Assembly: GCA_030035585.1 (NCBI GenBank)
Contig: CM057462.1
Coordinates: 96,245,234-96,309,233, forward strand
Direction: 5' to 3'
Source: Dugong dugon
Lineage: Eukaryota; Chordata; Mammalia; Sirenia; Dugongidae
DNA length: 64,000 nucleotides
The notes under the pieces were generated by a model that was given only the letters and a program-made list of their open reading frames with translations, did no database searches and was not told the origin of the DNA. Of this stretch, positions 46,895 through 61,100 are shown piece after piece (position 1 is the first letter of the stretch; every line of letters starts with the position of its first letter). Position numbers and translations under genes: made by a program.

Positions 46895-47225
46895 TGTTAG
46901 CTGCCAGTGAGTCGTCCCTGGACTCATGGTGACCCGATGCACAAGGAAATAAAATATTGCCTGGTCCTCCACCATCCCCATGATCAATTGTGGATCAGAC
47001 CATTGTGATCCATAGGGTTTTCACTGGCTGGTTTTTGGAAGTAGATCCCTAGGCCTTTCTTCCTAGTTGGTCTTAGTCTGGAAACTCCACTGAATCCTGT
47101 TTAGCGTCATAGCACCTTGCAAGCCACCACTTGCAGATGGATGGTGGCTGTGTATGAAGTGCAGTGGCTGGGAATCAAACTGGGTCTCCCGCTTGGAAGA
47201 TGAGAATTATGATTTTGCTGATTGA
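46895..47225 (-). mobile_element. Composite AfroSINE with tRNA head and RTE-derived body
   Basis: On the minus strand: a tRNA-like head with B box (GGTTTGATTCCC-like at about 47170-47185), then a body matching the 5' region of the RTE at 62830-63058, then the RTE 3' tail (GGGTCACCATGAGTCC). It shows how this SINE family is built. Confidence 0.82.
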
Positions 47226-47545
47226 GGATGCTGGGGAGAGTCTGCAATACTGGCAGAGGAAGAATGGAGTGTTTTTCTTTCAGGGTCCTCGATTTCCATG
47301 CAGAGGTGAGCAGGTCTGTGTGCAGGGGCCCCCACAGTGTCTACCACGGCAGCCCTTGTGACTCAGTGGTGGGTGCTTTCCAGCAAGTTCTATCCTCACC
47401 GCGGCTGGGAAACAGCATGCTTTTGAGGGGCCCTTTTCAGGTTTCTCAGTTCTTTCCTTCAGGTTTTTTCTTAGATTTCTAAGTTCGTCCCTAGGGGTAG
47501 TACCTGTCTCTGCAGTTAGGTTTCCCTTTTACCTCTTTTAGTAGC

Positions 47546-47972
47546 TGTATTAATTTCTTAGGGCTGTGGTAACAAAGTACCACAGAGTGGATGGCTTTAA
47601 ACAACAGAAATTTATTGTCTCACAGTTCCAGAAGCTAGTAGTCAAAATTTAGGGTGTAGGCAGGCCTATGTTCTCTCCGAAGGCTCTAGAGGAAGAGCCT
47701 TTCCTGTCTCTCCCAGCTGCTGGTAGCCCCAAGCGTTGCTTTGCTTGTATAGGATCTTCACATGGCCATCTTCCCTCTGTCTCCGTCTATCTTTGTTCTC
47801 CCTTTTTAAGAACAGTACTCAGATTGGATTAGCACTCATCCTATTTCACTATGACCTCATGTTAACTGACAATATCTTCAAAGACCCCATTTCTAAACAA
47901 GATGACATTCACAGGTACTAGGGATTAAGATGTCAACATATTTTTTGGGGGGACACAATTCAAGCCGTAACA
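47546..47972 (-). mobile_element. MaLR (MLT1-like) LTR, antisense
   Basis: TGTATTAATTTCTTAGGGCTG to GACACAATTCAAGCCGTAACA. Flanks GTAGC and GTAAA are a weak 5-base duplication. Confidence 0.75.
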
Positions 47973-49183
47973 GTAAACTACCTTTTATCTGCTTAACAGT
48001 TATTGATGTTAAATTTTTCCTTGTTCAAATTACTGGTGTGGTTTCTCTCTTCTGACTCTTAGAGCAGGGACATTTAATTCAGAAGAATTGTGTGTAGGGA
48101 TTTTCCAGAAAATTAAGGTCAGGGGAGAGAATTTCAGGCAGAGAATATGGCATAAACAAGGGTTCATAGATCTGAAAGAGGATGGTGTGTTCAGACTACT
48201 GAAGGTAATACAGTAATGCACAGAATGTGGGGTAAGGGTGGAAAATGGGAAAAGGTAGGTGGATTCAGTTTTGTGTGTCATGCTAAAGACTTTGGACTTT
48301 TATTTTTTAAGCCATTGGAAGCCACACATGGTGGCTTTTAAACTGGAAAAGATCATGACAAAGCTGTGGATTTTAGAACCATGAAGTCAAATCATACCAA
48401 ATGTGGTGGCTTTGTAATGCGTTGACTTGACTAAGCTGAATCGTGTTTTCCAGAATCCCTTTCCCTGTATGTTTCTGATCAGGGTTGACCACATAAGAAA
48501 TATGCATGATATTTGGAAAGCAGAAGTGAAACAGTAGCTATGTTTACTCTGAAGGTCAATATAGGTCAGGTCCTGTTGCAGCTCATATGTGTTTTCCTTG
48601 ATCCAATGTCTGGCTCATCTTATTAGCATGGGCAGTGGACAAACAATCTGCAAGATCTCTTCTTTAGCTTCTCAAAGTCCTGGGGAGTCCAGGGGCACCA
48701 GTGGCTCTGTGGCATGAGTGCCCAAGTCTCCTGCTAGTCATCCATGACAGTGAGACTGGCAGCTTGGATACAGGGAGAGACCAGCACAGTTCTGGAGAGA
48801 TATGCATGCAGGTTTAACTTACTCCTCATGAATTCTAGTTGTTCTTGCACTCTTCAACACCATGTCCATCTTTATCTCCTAAAAACCTACTCTGTGACTT
48901 TGGGCTGAACACCAGACACAGAAGAAACAAAGAAGACTGTTTTATCAGCTCCTACAATTGCATATGGTCAAATCCCTTTAATAAATCCCTTATTCCTAGC
49001 AAGTGCACTTTCTCTCCTTGAACCGTGACTGACCAACATACCAAGTGTTGGCAAAGCTGTCTGGACCTAGGAAGTCTTAGTCATTAATGATAAGACTATA
49101 TATTAATGTAGCCATTCTAGAGAACAATCTGGCACTACTACCTCAAATTAAATATTAAGTATACGTAAACCTTATGGTCCAGC

Positions 49184-49397
49184 AAGGAGTCCTGGTGGCA
49201 CAATGGCTAAACCCTCAGCTGCTAACAAAAAGGTCTGCAGTTTGAACCCACCAACTGCTCCACTGGATAAAAGCCCTGGCTATCTGCTCCTGTAAGGTTA
49301 CTACCTAGAAAACCCTATGGGGCACTGCTACGTACTCTGTCATATAGGGTGGCCATGAGTCGGAATTGACTCAATGGCATGTAACAAACAAAAAAAA
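49184..49397 (+). mobile_element. AfroSINE
   Basis: AAGGAGTCCTGGTGGCACAATGG to GGCATGTAACAAAC; flanks contain TCCAGCA on both sides. Confidence 0.9.
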
Positions 49398-49627
49398 TGT
49401 GATCCAGCACTTGAGCTCCTGGATATATATAGTAGATAAGTTCAGTGTGGCAGATGTACAATATATAGTATTAGAAATAGTGTGGATTACACATAAAAAC
49501 ATAGTGTTTAATGAAAAGTAAGGAATGGAATAAAATGTGTAATAATACCATTTCATGAAAGTAAATACATGGCACATGAAATAATCATACATATTTTCCA
49601 AGAATGTATACAAATACAATGATGTTG

Positions 49628-49781
49628 AAGCTCTGGTGGCACAGTGGTTAAGAGCTCAGCTGCTAACCAAAAAGTCACAGTTCAAATCCACCAGTTGCTC
49701 CTTGGAAACCCTATGGGGCAGTTCTACTCTGTCCTATAGGGTCACTATAGTCAGAACAGACTCATGGCAACAGGTATGACT
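49628..49781 (+). mobile_element. AfroSINE, short form
   Basis: GAAGCTCTGGTGGCACAGTGG to CTCATGGCAACAGG. Confidence 0.9.
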
Positions 49782-50096
49782 ATGTTGGGAGAGGGCGTGG
49801 GGCATGGGGATTAAAAGGGAAATACAAACAAATAAAACAAGAGAGAGGTCTTCAATAGATCAATTGTAATTATACACCATGAACTGAGGATTATGATTAA
49901 CTCAACCCTCTGCGTTTGGAGTCCAAAAAGAAGTGGTAAGAAAGAGAGAGAACAGGGGCAATTATATGGAGGCTGGATTAGAAGGAGGCATGTTGAACAA
50001 CAAGGAAACCAGATGGAGCTTTCCAATGTCCATTAAGAGAAGAAAAGGGTCAGAACCAAGGCAATAGCAATGTTGTTAGGTGCGTCGAGTTTGTTC

Positions 50097-51838
50097 CAAC
50101 TCATAGCGATCCTGTGTATAACAGAACAAAACACTACCCTGTCCTGCGCCATCCTCACAATCATTGCTATGTTTGAGCCCCTTGTTGCAGCCACTGTGTA
50201 AATCCACCTCATTAAAGGCTTTCTTTTTTTCATTGACACTCTATTTACCAAGCATGAAGTCCTTCTCCAAGGACTGGTCCCTCCTGATAACATGCTCAAA
50301 GTAAGTGAAACGAAGTTTCACCACCTTCACTTCTAAGGAGTACTCTGGCTGCATTTCTTCCAAGACAGATCTTTTTGTTCTTCTGGCAGTCCACGGTATA
50401 TTCAATGTTCTTCACCAACACCATAATTCAAATAGTCAATTCTCCGGTTTACCTTATTCATTGTCCAGCTTTCACATGCATATGAGGCGACTGAAAATAC
50501 TATGGCTTGAGTTAGGCACACCTTAGTCTTCAAAGTGACATCTTTGCTTTTTAACACTTTAAAGAGGTCTTTTGCAGCAGATTTGCCCAATGCAATACAT
50601 CGTTTGATTTCTTGACTGCTGCTTCCATGAGCATTGATTGTGGATCCTAGCAAAATGAAATCTTGACAATTTCAGTATTTTCTCCTTTATCATGATGTTG
50701 CTTATAGGTCTAGTTGTGAGGATTTTGGTTTCTTTACATTGAGGTATAATCCATACTGAAGGCTGTAATCTTTGATCTTCATCTGTAAATGCTTGTTATG
50801 GATTGAATAATGTCCACCCAAAATGTGTATCAACTTGGCTAGGCCATGATTCCCAGTATTGTACGGTTGTCCACCATTTTCTGATCTGATGTGATTATTC
50901 TACATGTTGTAAATACTAACCTCCATTATATTAATGAGGCAGGATTAGGGGCAGTTATGCTAATAAGGCAGGACACAATCTACAAGATTAGGATGTATCT
51001 TGAGTCAATTTCATTTGACATATGAAAGAAAGAATCAAGCAAAGAGGAGAGGGAACAAGAAAGAAGTGCCGGGTGGGAGGCATATTCTTTGGACTCGAGG
51101 TCCCTGCATTGAGAAGCTTCTAGGCGAAGGAAAGATTGATGACAAGGACCTTCCCCCAGAACTGACAGAGAGAGAAAGCCTTCCCCGGGAGCTGGCATCC
51201 TGAATTCAGACTTCCAGCCTCCTACACTGTGAGAAAATAAATTCCTGTTTGTTAAAGTCATCCACTTGTGGTATTTCTGTTACAGCAGCACTAGATAACT
51301 GAGAAAGGGCTTCAAGCCCTCTTCACTTTCAGCAGACAAGGTTGTCTCATCTGCATACTGCAGGTTGTTAATGACTCTTCCTCCAATCCTGACACCAAGT
51401 TCTTCTTCATATAGTCCAGCTTCTCAAATTATTTGCTCAGCATACAGACTGAATAAGTATGCTGAAAGGATATTACCCTGACGTACACCTTTCCTGATTT
51501 TAAACCACTCAGTATTCCTTTGTTCTGTCCAAACCACTGCCTCTTGGTCTACATACAGGTTCCTCGTTAACACAATTAAGTGTTATGGAATTCCCATTCT
51601 TCTCAATGTTATCCATAATTTGTTATGATCCACACAGTTGAATGCCTTTGCATAGTCAATAAAACACAGGTAAACATATTTCTGGTATTCTTTGTTTTCA
51701 GCTAGGGTCCATTTGACATCACCAATGATATCCCTTGTTTTATGTCCTCTTCTGAATCTGGCTTGAATTTCTGGCAGTTCCCTGTCAATGTACTTGCTGC
51801 AGCCATTTTTTAATTATCTTCTGCAAAATTTTACTTGA
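50097..51838 (-). pseudogene. RTE ORF, reverse transcriptase and C-terminal part
   Basis: The reverse transcriptase motif at 51346-51357 reads YADE instead of YADD, so one catalytic aspartate is lost. The C-terminal blocks GSSSQEIKRCIALGKSAAKDLFKVLKSKD (partly seen at 50402-50653) and the YTVAATRGSN end are recognisable. The LTR at 50794 splits it. Confidence 0.84.
50794..51306 (+). mobile_element. Solo LTR (same family as 34638) inside the RTE
   Basis: TGTTATGGATTGAATAATGTCC to CTAGATAACTGAGAAA. The flanks ATGCT (50789-50793) and GGGCT (51307-51311) are a decayed 5-base duplication. It is clearly more diverged than the 34638 copy at its ends. Confidence 0.82.
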
Positions 51839-53193
51839 GGAGGTGGGACCAAGAAAGCAGGGTAGTCAGAGTCTTCCTGTGGTCCCTCTTACAACAAAGA
51901 CCCAAACAAGTGAATCGATTATATATGACAATCTAGGAGCCCTGAACATCAAAGGCAAAGTTGAGAAATCAGACTGAGCAGTAGGATGAGGGAGAGATGG
52001 TTCAGAAGCAAGGAGGAGTTGCCAGATCTGACCAGGTGGGAACTGGAACCTTGCAGCCAGCACACATAGTGAGGCAAGCAGTGGAGCTTGGGATGTGGTT
52101 CCCACACTGGAGAGATCAAGCGGTGGAGAGTGTACTCAAGCCTCCAGAACCAGTGAAAAGCTGCGCCAAGTTGGCAAAAGATACTTACTTGCATCTAACC
52201 TACCGCGCGGATCAAAAAACACCCCTTTGGGAAAAACTTCTCTCCCATTTGCCTGCCCCTTCCCTGCTCTGCACCAGGTCCTGGGTCAGCTTCAGCCATT
52301 GCCACGTCCCCTGGGCCAGAAGCAAGGACCTATCACACACCCTGAGCCATTCTCCCAGCCTTAGAGAGGGAACAAATTAACAAACAGGAATAAATAATCT
52401 GCCAGCTCTCCTAAGCTGGGAAATTAGGGTAGGCACAGCTCCTTTGCCTAGGCAGAGGCATAAGGCTCCACAGACTTTGAATGCCATTCACCCCTGCATA
52501 GTCCTGTGTGGGCCCATTTCAACAGCGTAGGCCCTCATTAGCACAGTACAACAGGTATATACCAGAAGCCTAACTACAATTGTCTCGGCTATATGGTGGA
52601 GTGGCAGGTTCATGACATTTGACTCTGCTCTGCTCATTAAGCAGGGTCCTCACCTAGCCACATCAGGGGCCTGAGGACTGGTGGCTCCACCCACACCACC
52701 TAGCCACCTGTGACAGGGGTCCAAGAATAAGTGGTGCCTCCTACTCCTTACAGCTATCAGCATTGGGTGGCCATAGTCTGGCTTCAAAATACACCCAACT
52801 ACATGCTCTAGGGAAACAGGGATATGCTTTTGTCCCAGACTCTCAGGGGCAGCCGTCAGCCCCCTGCCTTTGTCAGTGTGTGACCCTCTACTGCAGCCAG
52901 ATACCTGTGCCTACACCAATCAGCCCTGCCTGTCTAAGACTGTAGCTGAGAGCCTGAACCACACACTTGGTGACTGACTACCTGGACACCTGAGCTGAAT
53001 CCATACAAGAAAAGTAAACAGACTCCTGGGCTCACATAACTACTAACAGTTCTAACCACCTGATGACAGGACATTAGAGCTTCAAAGCTACCAATAATCA
53101 AACTAGCTCGCAAGAGCAGCCTATTTGGGCATATCAAAACAAAACAAGAAGCTAGGACACAGTAAGCAAACATAAAATAAATATAATAACTGG

Positions 53194-54211
53194 TTGATGG
53201 CTCGGACACAACAGTCAATATCAAATCACATAAAGAGGCAAATCATGATGGCTTCAGCAAGCTCTCAAAACAAAGAATCAAGAAATTTTCTGGAGGAAGA
53301 GAAATTCCTGGAATTACTGGAGGTAGAATACAAAAGATTAATATACAGAACGCTTCAAGAGATCAGGAGGGAGATCAGACAGAATGCATAACAAGTCAAA
53401 GAGCACACAGACAGAACAATAGAGGAACTTAAGAGATTATAGAAGAGCATAATGAAAAATTTAACAGGCTGCAAGAATCCTCAGAAAGACAGCAATCAGA
53501 AATCCAGAAAATTAACAATAAAATTTCAGAATTAGACAAATCAATAGAAAGTCATAGGAACAGAATTGAGGCAATGGAAGTCAGAATTAGTGAGACTGAA
53601 GATAAAGCACTTGACACAAACTTATTTGAGGTAAAATCAGATAATAGGATTTAAAAAAATGAAGAAACTCTAAGAATTACGTGGGACACTATCAAGAGGA
53701 ATAACCTACGAGTTATTGGAGTACCAAAATGGGGAGGATAACAGAAAATACAGAGAGAATTGTTGAAGATTTGTTGGCAGAAAACTTCCCTGATATCATG
53801 AAAGATGACAAGATATGTATTCAAGATGCTCATCGAACCCCACATAAGGTAGATCCCAAAAGAAGGTCTCCAAAACATATTATAATCAAACTTGCCAAAA
53901 CCAAAGATAAAGAGAGAATTTTAAGAGTGGCTAGGGATAAACAAAAAGTCGTCTACAAAGAAGAGTCAATAAGACAAAGCTCAGACTACTCAGCAGAAAC
54001 CATGCAGGCAAGAAGGCAATGGGATGACATATATAAAGCCCTGAAGGAAAAAATTGCCAGCCAAGAATTATATATCCAGCGAAACTGTCTCTCAAATATG
54101 ATGGCGAAATTAGGGCATTTCCAGATAAACAGAAGTTTAGGGAATTTGCAAAAAACAAAACCAAAATTACAAGAAATACTAAAGGGAGTAATCTGGTTAG
54201 AAAATCAATAA
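53194..54211 (+). pseudogene. L1 ORF1 remnant (copy 2)
   Basis: Starts like copy 1 with MARTQQSISNHIKRQ and stops at codon 66 (TAA at 53389-53391). The C-terminal half reopens at 53729-54211 with ENFPDIMKDDKICIQ, the HRTPHKVDP block and the complete RNA-binding and C-terminal part to IWLENQ. At least one stop and a frameshift break it. Confidence 0.88.
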
Positions 54212-54611
54212 CATCATATAACAACCCAAGACTAGAACACAGAACAGAGCAATGAGATATCAACCCTGATGGGGACGATACAAAAATAAATCAAAGCTAA
54301 AACACTGAAAATAGGGAAACAGAGATGTTAGTATGTAAAAGATATCAACATTAAAACAAAAAAGAGGGACTAAAAATTGTAGACATAGATTTTTCATTAT
54401 GAAGAGAAAGTCAAGACAATATAAAGAAATAAAAGATTGGTTTAAACTTAGAAAAATAGGGATAAATATTAAGGTAACCACAAAGGAAACTGACAATCCT
54501 ACACATCAAAATAAAAAACAAGAGAAATATAAAGAATTAGCAGATACAAAATCAACAACAATTAAAAAGATGGAAATACATAAAGAAAAACAACTCAGCA
54601 CAGAAAATTAA

Positions 54612-57600
54612 GTGGAACAAAGAAACAGTCAACCACGCACAAAAAAAGCCATCAAAAGGACGGCACTAAACTCATACCTATCAATAATTATGCTGAATGT
54701 AAATGGACTAAATGCAGCAATAAACAGTCAGAGAGTGGTAGATTGGATAAAAAAACACGATCCGTCTATATGCTGCCTACAAGAGACACACCTTAGATTT
54801 AAAGACACAAACAAACTAAAACCCAAAGGACGGAAAAAAATATATCAAGCAAACAACAGTCAAGAAAGAGCAGGAGTGGCAATATTAATCTCTGACAAAA
54901 TAGACTTTAAAGTAAAATCCACCACAAAGGATAAAGAAGGACACTATATAATGATTAAAGAATCAACACACTAGGAGGACATAAGTACAATAAATATTTA
55001 TGCACCCAATGACAGGGCTCTAAAATACATAAACTCTAACAGCATTGAAAAGAGATACAGACAGCTCCACAACAATAGTAGGAGACTTCAACATACCACT
55101 TTTAGTGAAGGACAGAATATCCAAAAAGAAGCTCAATAAAAACACAGAAGATTTAAATGCTACAATCAGCCAACTTGGTCTCATGGACATGTACTGAACA
55201 CTCCACCCAAAAGCAGCCAAGTGTACTTTCTTTTCTCATGCACATGGAACGTTCTCCAGAATAGACCACATATTAGGCCATAAAGCAAGCCTTAACAGAA
55301 TCCAAAGCATCGAAATATTACAAAGCATTTTTCTGATCATAAAGCCATGAAAGTAGAAATCAACAACAGAAAAAGCAAGGAAAAAAAAAATCAAACACAT
55401 GGAAAGTGAACACCTTGCTCAAAAACTACTAGGTTATAGAAGAAATTAAAGATGAAATAAAGAAATTCATAGACTCAAACGAGAATGAGAACACATCCTA
55501 CCAGAACCTTTGGGACACAGCAAAAGCAGTGCTCAGAGGTCAGTTTATACCAATAAATGCACACGCCCAAAAAGAAGAAAGGGCCAAAATCAAAACATTA
55601 ACCCTACAACTAGAACAATAGAAAGAGAGCAGCAAAAGAAGCCCTCAGGAGCCAGAAGAAAAGAAATAATAAGAATTAGAGGAGAATTAAATGAAATAGA
55701 GAATAGAAAAACAATTGAAAGAGTTAACAAGACCAAAAGCTCGTTCTTTGAAAAGATCAACAAAACTGATAAACCATTGTCCAAACTGACAAAAGAAAAA
55801 CAAGAGAGGAAGCAGATAACTCGCATAAGAAATGAGATGGATGATATCACAACAGACCCAACTGAAATTAAAAGAATAATAACAGAATACTATGAAAAAT
55901 TGTACTCTAGCAAATTTGAAAACCTAGAGGAACTGGACAGATTTCTAGAAACACACTACCTACCTAAATGAATACAAACAGAGGTAGAACAACTAAATAA
56001 ACCTGTAACAAAAGAAGAAACTGAAAAAGTAATTTAAAAACTCCCAACAAGAAAAAGCTCTGGCCTGGACGGTTTCACTGCAGAATTCTACCAAACTTTC
56101 AAAGAAGAGTTAACACCACTACTACTAAAGGTATTTCAGAGTATAGAAAAGGATGGGATACTCCCAAACTCATTCTATGAAGCCAGCATAACCCTGATAC
56201 CAAAAGCAGGTAAAGACACCACAAAAAAAGAAAATTACAGACCAATATCCCCCAAGAAAAATAATCGATATAATCCATCACATAAATAAAACTAAAGACA
56301 ACAACCACATGATCTAATCAAGTGATACAGAAAAGGCATTTGACTAAGTCCAACAGCCACTCATGACAAAAACTCTCAGCAAAATACTAATAGAAGGGAA
56401 ATTCCTCAACATAATTAAGGGCATTTATACAAAACCAACAGCCAACATCATCCTCAATGGAGAGAGTCTGAAAACATTCCCCTTGAGAACCGGAACCAGA
56501 CAAGGTTGCCCTTTATCACTACCTTTATTCAACATGGAAACTCTGGTGACGTAGTGGTTAAGTGCTATGGCTGCTAAGCAAAAGGTCGGCAGTTCACACC
56601 CACCAGCCTTGGAAACTCTATGGGGCAGTTCTACTCTGTCCTATAGGGTTGCTATGAGTCTGAATTGACTGGACACCAACAGGTTTTTATTCAACATCGT
56701 GCTGGAGGTTCTAGCCAGGGCAATTAGGCTAGAAAAAGAAAGAAAGGACATCCAAATTGGCAGGGAAGAAGTCGAAGTATCTCTATTTGCAGATAATATG
56801 ATTTTATACACAGAAAACTCTAAAGAATCCACAAGAAAACTACTGGAACTAATAGAAGATTTCAGCAAAGTTTCAGGATACAAGATAAACATGCAAAAAT
56901 AAGTTGGATTCCTTTACACCAACAAAGAGAACCTCAAAGAGGAAATTACCAAATCAATACTGTTTACAATAGCCCCCAAGAAGTTAAAATACTTAGGAAT
57001 AAATCCAACCAGAGACGTAAAAGACCTATACTATGAAAACTACAAGACACTACTGCAAGAAACCAAAAGACACCTGCATTAAGTGGAAGAACATACCTTG
57101 CTCATGGATAGGAAGACTCAACATTGTGAAAATGTCAATTCTACCCAAAGAGATCTACAGATACAATGCAATCTCAATCCAAATTCTACCAGCATTTTTC
57201 AATGAGATGGAGAAACAAATCACCAACTTCATATGGAAACAGAAGAGGCCCTGAATAAGTAAAGCATTACTGAAGAAGAAGAACAAAGTGGGAGGCCTCA
57301 AACCACCTGATTTTAGAACCTATTACACTGCCACGGTAGTCAAAACAGCCTGGTGCTGGTACAACAACAGATACATAGACCAATGGAACAGAGTTGAGAA
57401 TCCAGACATAAATTCATCCACCTATGAGCAGCTGGTATTTGACAAAGGCCCCAAGTCTGTTAATTGGGGAAATGACAGTCTCTTGAACAAGTGGTGCTGG
57501 CATAGCTGGATATCCATCTGCAAAAAAATGAAACAAGACTCATACCTCACACCATGCACAAAAACTAACTCAAAATGGATCAAAGACTTAAATACAAAAT

Positions 57601-58400
57601 CAAAAACGATAAAGATCATGGAAGAAAAAATAGGGACAACTCTAGGAGCCCTAATACATGACATAAACACAATACGAACTATAAGTAACAACGCACAAGC
57701 ACCAGAAGAGAGACCAGATAACTGGGAGCTCCTAAAAATCAAACACTTATGCTCACCAAAAGAGTAAAAAGACAACCTACAGAGTGGGAAAAAAAACTTG
57801 GCTATGACAAATCCAATCAGCGTCTAATCTCTAAAATCTACAAGGTACTGCAAAACCTCAACAACAAAAAGACAAATAACCCATTTAAAAAATGGGCAAA
57901 GGATATGAACAGGCACTTTGCCAAAGAAGATATTCAGACGGCCAACAGACACATGAAGAAATGCTCACTATCATTAGCCATTAGAGAAATGCAGATCAAA
58001 ACTAAAATCAGATATCATCTCACCCCAACAAGGCTAGCATTAATCCAAAAAACAAAATAATAAATGCTGGAGAGGTTGTGGAGAGACTGGAACACTTACA
58101 CAGTGTTGGTGGGAAGGTAAAATGGTACAACCACTTTGGAAAACAATTTGGCACTTCCTTAAAAAGCTAGAAATAGAAATACCATACGACCCAGCTATCC
58201 TGCTCGTTGGAATATATCCTAGAGAAATAAGAGCCGTACCACGAATAGATATATGCACACCCATGTTCATTGCAGCACTGTTCACAATAGCAAAAAGATG
58301 GAAACAACCTAGGTGCCCATCAACAGACGAATGGATAAACAAATAATGGTATAACCACACAATAGAATACTGTGCAATGATAAAGAACAACGATGAAGCT
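54612..58400 (+). pseudogene. L1 ORF2 remnant (copy 2)
   Basis: Endonuclease N-terminus at 54612-54974 (IIMLNVNGLNAAI, CCLQETHLRFKD, GVAILISDKI), linker at 55510-55971, reverse transcriptase pieces at 56363-56902, C-terminal parts at 57288-57767, 57749-58060 and 58122-58346 ([20 protein letters not shown]). The catalytic motif reads FADN (codons at 56792-56797) in place of FADD. A deletion of about 120 bases near 56256 removes part of the reverse transcriptase, and a SINE interrupts it. Confidence 0.9.
56536..56685 (+). mobile_element. AfroSINE inside L1 ORF2
   Basis: GGAAACTCTGGTGACGTAGTGG to GACACCAACAGG, with a perfect 12-base duplication TTTATTCAACAT at 56524-56535 and 56686-56697. It is the youngest layer of the nest. 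Confidence 0.94.
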
Positions 58401-59503
58401 GTGAAACATCTTGTAACATGGAGGAATCTGGCGGGCTTTATGCTGAGTCAATTTAGTCAGTCACAGAAGGACAAATATTGTATAAGACCACTATTATAAG
58501 AACTCAAGAAAAGGTTTAAACACAGAAGAAAACATTCTTTGATGGTTACAAGGGTAGGGAGGGAGGCCAAGGGTTATTTACTAACTGAATAGTAGATAAG
58601 AATTATCCTAGGTGAAGGGAAGGACAGCACACGCTGTAGGGGAAATCAGCACAACCAGACTAAACCAAAAGCTAAGAAGTTTCCTGAATAAAATCAACAC
58701 TGTGACGGACAGAGTAGCAGGGGTAGGGGTCTGGGGACTATGCTTTCAGGGGACATCTAGGTCAATTGGCATAACAAAGCTTATTAAGAAAATGTTCTGC
58801 ATCCTACTTTGGTGAGTGGCATCTGGGGTCCTAAAGGCTGGCGAGCAGATATCTAAGATGCATCAACTGGTCCCAACCACCTGGAGTAAAGGAGAATGAA
58901 GAACACCAAAGACACAAGGAAAGTATTAGCCAGAGAGACAGAAAGGGCCACATAAACCAGAGACTCCATCACCTGAGACCAGAAGAACTAGATGGTGCCT
59001 GGCTACCACCCATGATCACCCTGACAGGGACCAGAACACAACAGAGGGTCCCGGATGAAGCAGGAGAAAGGTGGGGTGCAGAACTCAAATTCTAGTAAGA
59101 AGACCAGACTTAATTGTCTAACTGAGACTGGAGAAACCCCAGAAAGCATGGCCCCTGGATTCTCTATCGGCCCAGAACTAAAACAATTTCTGAGGCCAAG
59201 TCTTCAGACAGGGATTGGACTGGACTGTGAGACATAAAGTGATACTCGTGAGGAGTGTGCCTCTTAGTCAAGTAGATACAACAGACTAAACGGGCAGCTT
59301 CTGTTCAGAGGTGAGATGAGAAGGCAGAGAGGGTTAGGAGCTGGTGGAATGGACGTGGGGAATCAGGGGTGGAAGGGAGGAGTGTGTTGTCACAGTGCGG
59401 GGAGAGCAATAAGGGTCACATAGCAATGTATGTATAAATTTTTGTATGGGAGACTAACTTGAAATGTAAACTTCATTTAAACTACAACAATAAAAAAATT
59501 TTT

Positions 59504-61100
59504 TAAAAAAATGGGCAAAGGATATGAATTGGCACTTCACCAAAGAAGACATTCAGGTAGCTAACAGACACATGAGGAAATGCTCATGATCATTAGCCAT
59601 TAGAGAAATGCAAATCAAGACTACAATGAGATACCATCTCATCCTAACAAGGCTAGCATTAATCCAAAAAACACAAAATAATAAATGTTGGAGAGGTTGT
59701 GGAGAGACTGGAACACTTATACACTGTTGGTGGTGGGAATGTAAAATGGTACAAACCACTTTGGAAAACAATTTGGCACTTCCTTAAAAAGCTAGAAATA
59801 GAAGTACCATACGATCCAGCAATCCCACTCCTTGGGATATATCCTAGAGAAATAAGAGCCATCACACGAATGGATATATGCACACGTAAGTTCATTGCAG
59901 CACTGTTCACAATAATAAAAAGATGGAAACAACCTAGGTGCCCATCAACGGATAATGGATAAATAAATTATGGTATGTTCACATAATAGGATACTACACA
60001 ACAAATAAAGAATAATGATGAATCTCTGAAATATAACATGGATGAGTCTGGAAGGCATTAGTCAGTCACAAAAGGACAAATATTGTATAAGATCACTATT
60101 ATAAGAACCCAAGAAAAGTTTTAAACACAGAAGAAAACATTCTTTGATGGTTATGAGGGTGGGGAGGTAGGGAGAGGGGTATTTACTAACAAGATAATAG
60201 ACAAGAATTATCTTAGGTAAAGGGAAGGACAACTAACACTACCCGGGAAGCCAGCACAACTGGACTAAGCCAAAATCTAAGAAGTTCCCTGAATACAACC
60301 AAACACTTTGAGGGACAGAATAGCAGGGGTGGGAATCTGGGGACCATGGTTTCAGGGGACATCTAGGTCAACTGGCATAACAAAGTTTATAAGAAAATAT
60401 TCTGCATCCCACTTTGGTGAGTGGCGTCTGGCATCTTAAAAGCTAGCGAGCGGCCATCTAAGATGCATCAATTGGTCCCAACCCACCTGAAACAAAGGAG
60501 AGTGAAGAACACCAAAGACACAAGGAAAATACTAGCCCAAGAGACGGAAAGGGCCACATAAACCAGAGACTCCGTCAGCCTGAGACCAGAAGAACTAGAT
60601 GGTGCCCAGCTACCACCAATGACTGCTCTGACAGGGAACACAACAGAGAATCCCTGATGGAGTGGGGGAAGGGTGAGATGCAGAACTCAAATTCTAGTAA
60701 AAAGACTGGACTTAATGGTCTGACTGAGACTGGAGGGACCCCAGAAGACATGGCCCCTGGTCTCTCTGTTAGCCCAAAACCAAAACCATTCCCGAAGCCA
60801 ACTTTTCAGACAAAGATTAGACTGGGCTATGGGACAGAAAATGATATCCATGAAGAGTGTGTTTCTTAGCTAAAGTAGATACACGAGTCTAAATGGGCAG
60901 CCGCTGTCTGGAGGTGAGATGAGAAGGCAGAAAGAGACAGGAAATGGTTGAATGGACATGGAAAATCAGGGGTGGAAAGGAAGAGTGTGCTGTCACAGTA
61001 TAGGGGGAGTGACTAGGGTTACATAGCAGTGTGTGTATAAATTTTTGTACGAGAAATTAACTTGAGTTGTAAACTTTCATTTAAATCACAGTAAAAAATA
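59504..61100 (+). repeat. Second L1 3' end (ORF2 C-terminus and 3' UTR)
   Basis: Starts at AAAAAAATGGGCAAAGGATATG, which matches 57885-57907 of the upstream part, and repeats about 1.6 kb to the 3' end. By eye the two copies differ at roughly one base in eight. The first copy ends in an A/T-rich tail (59485-59510). Confidence 0.9.
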
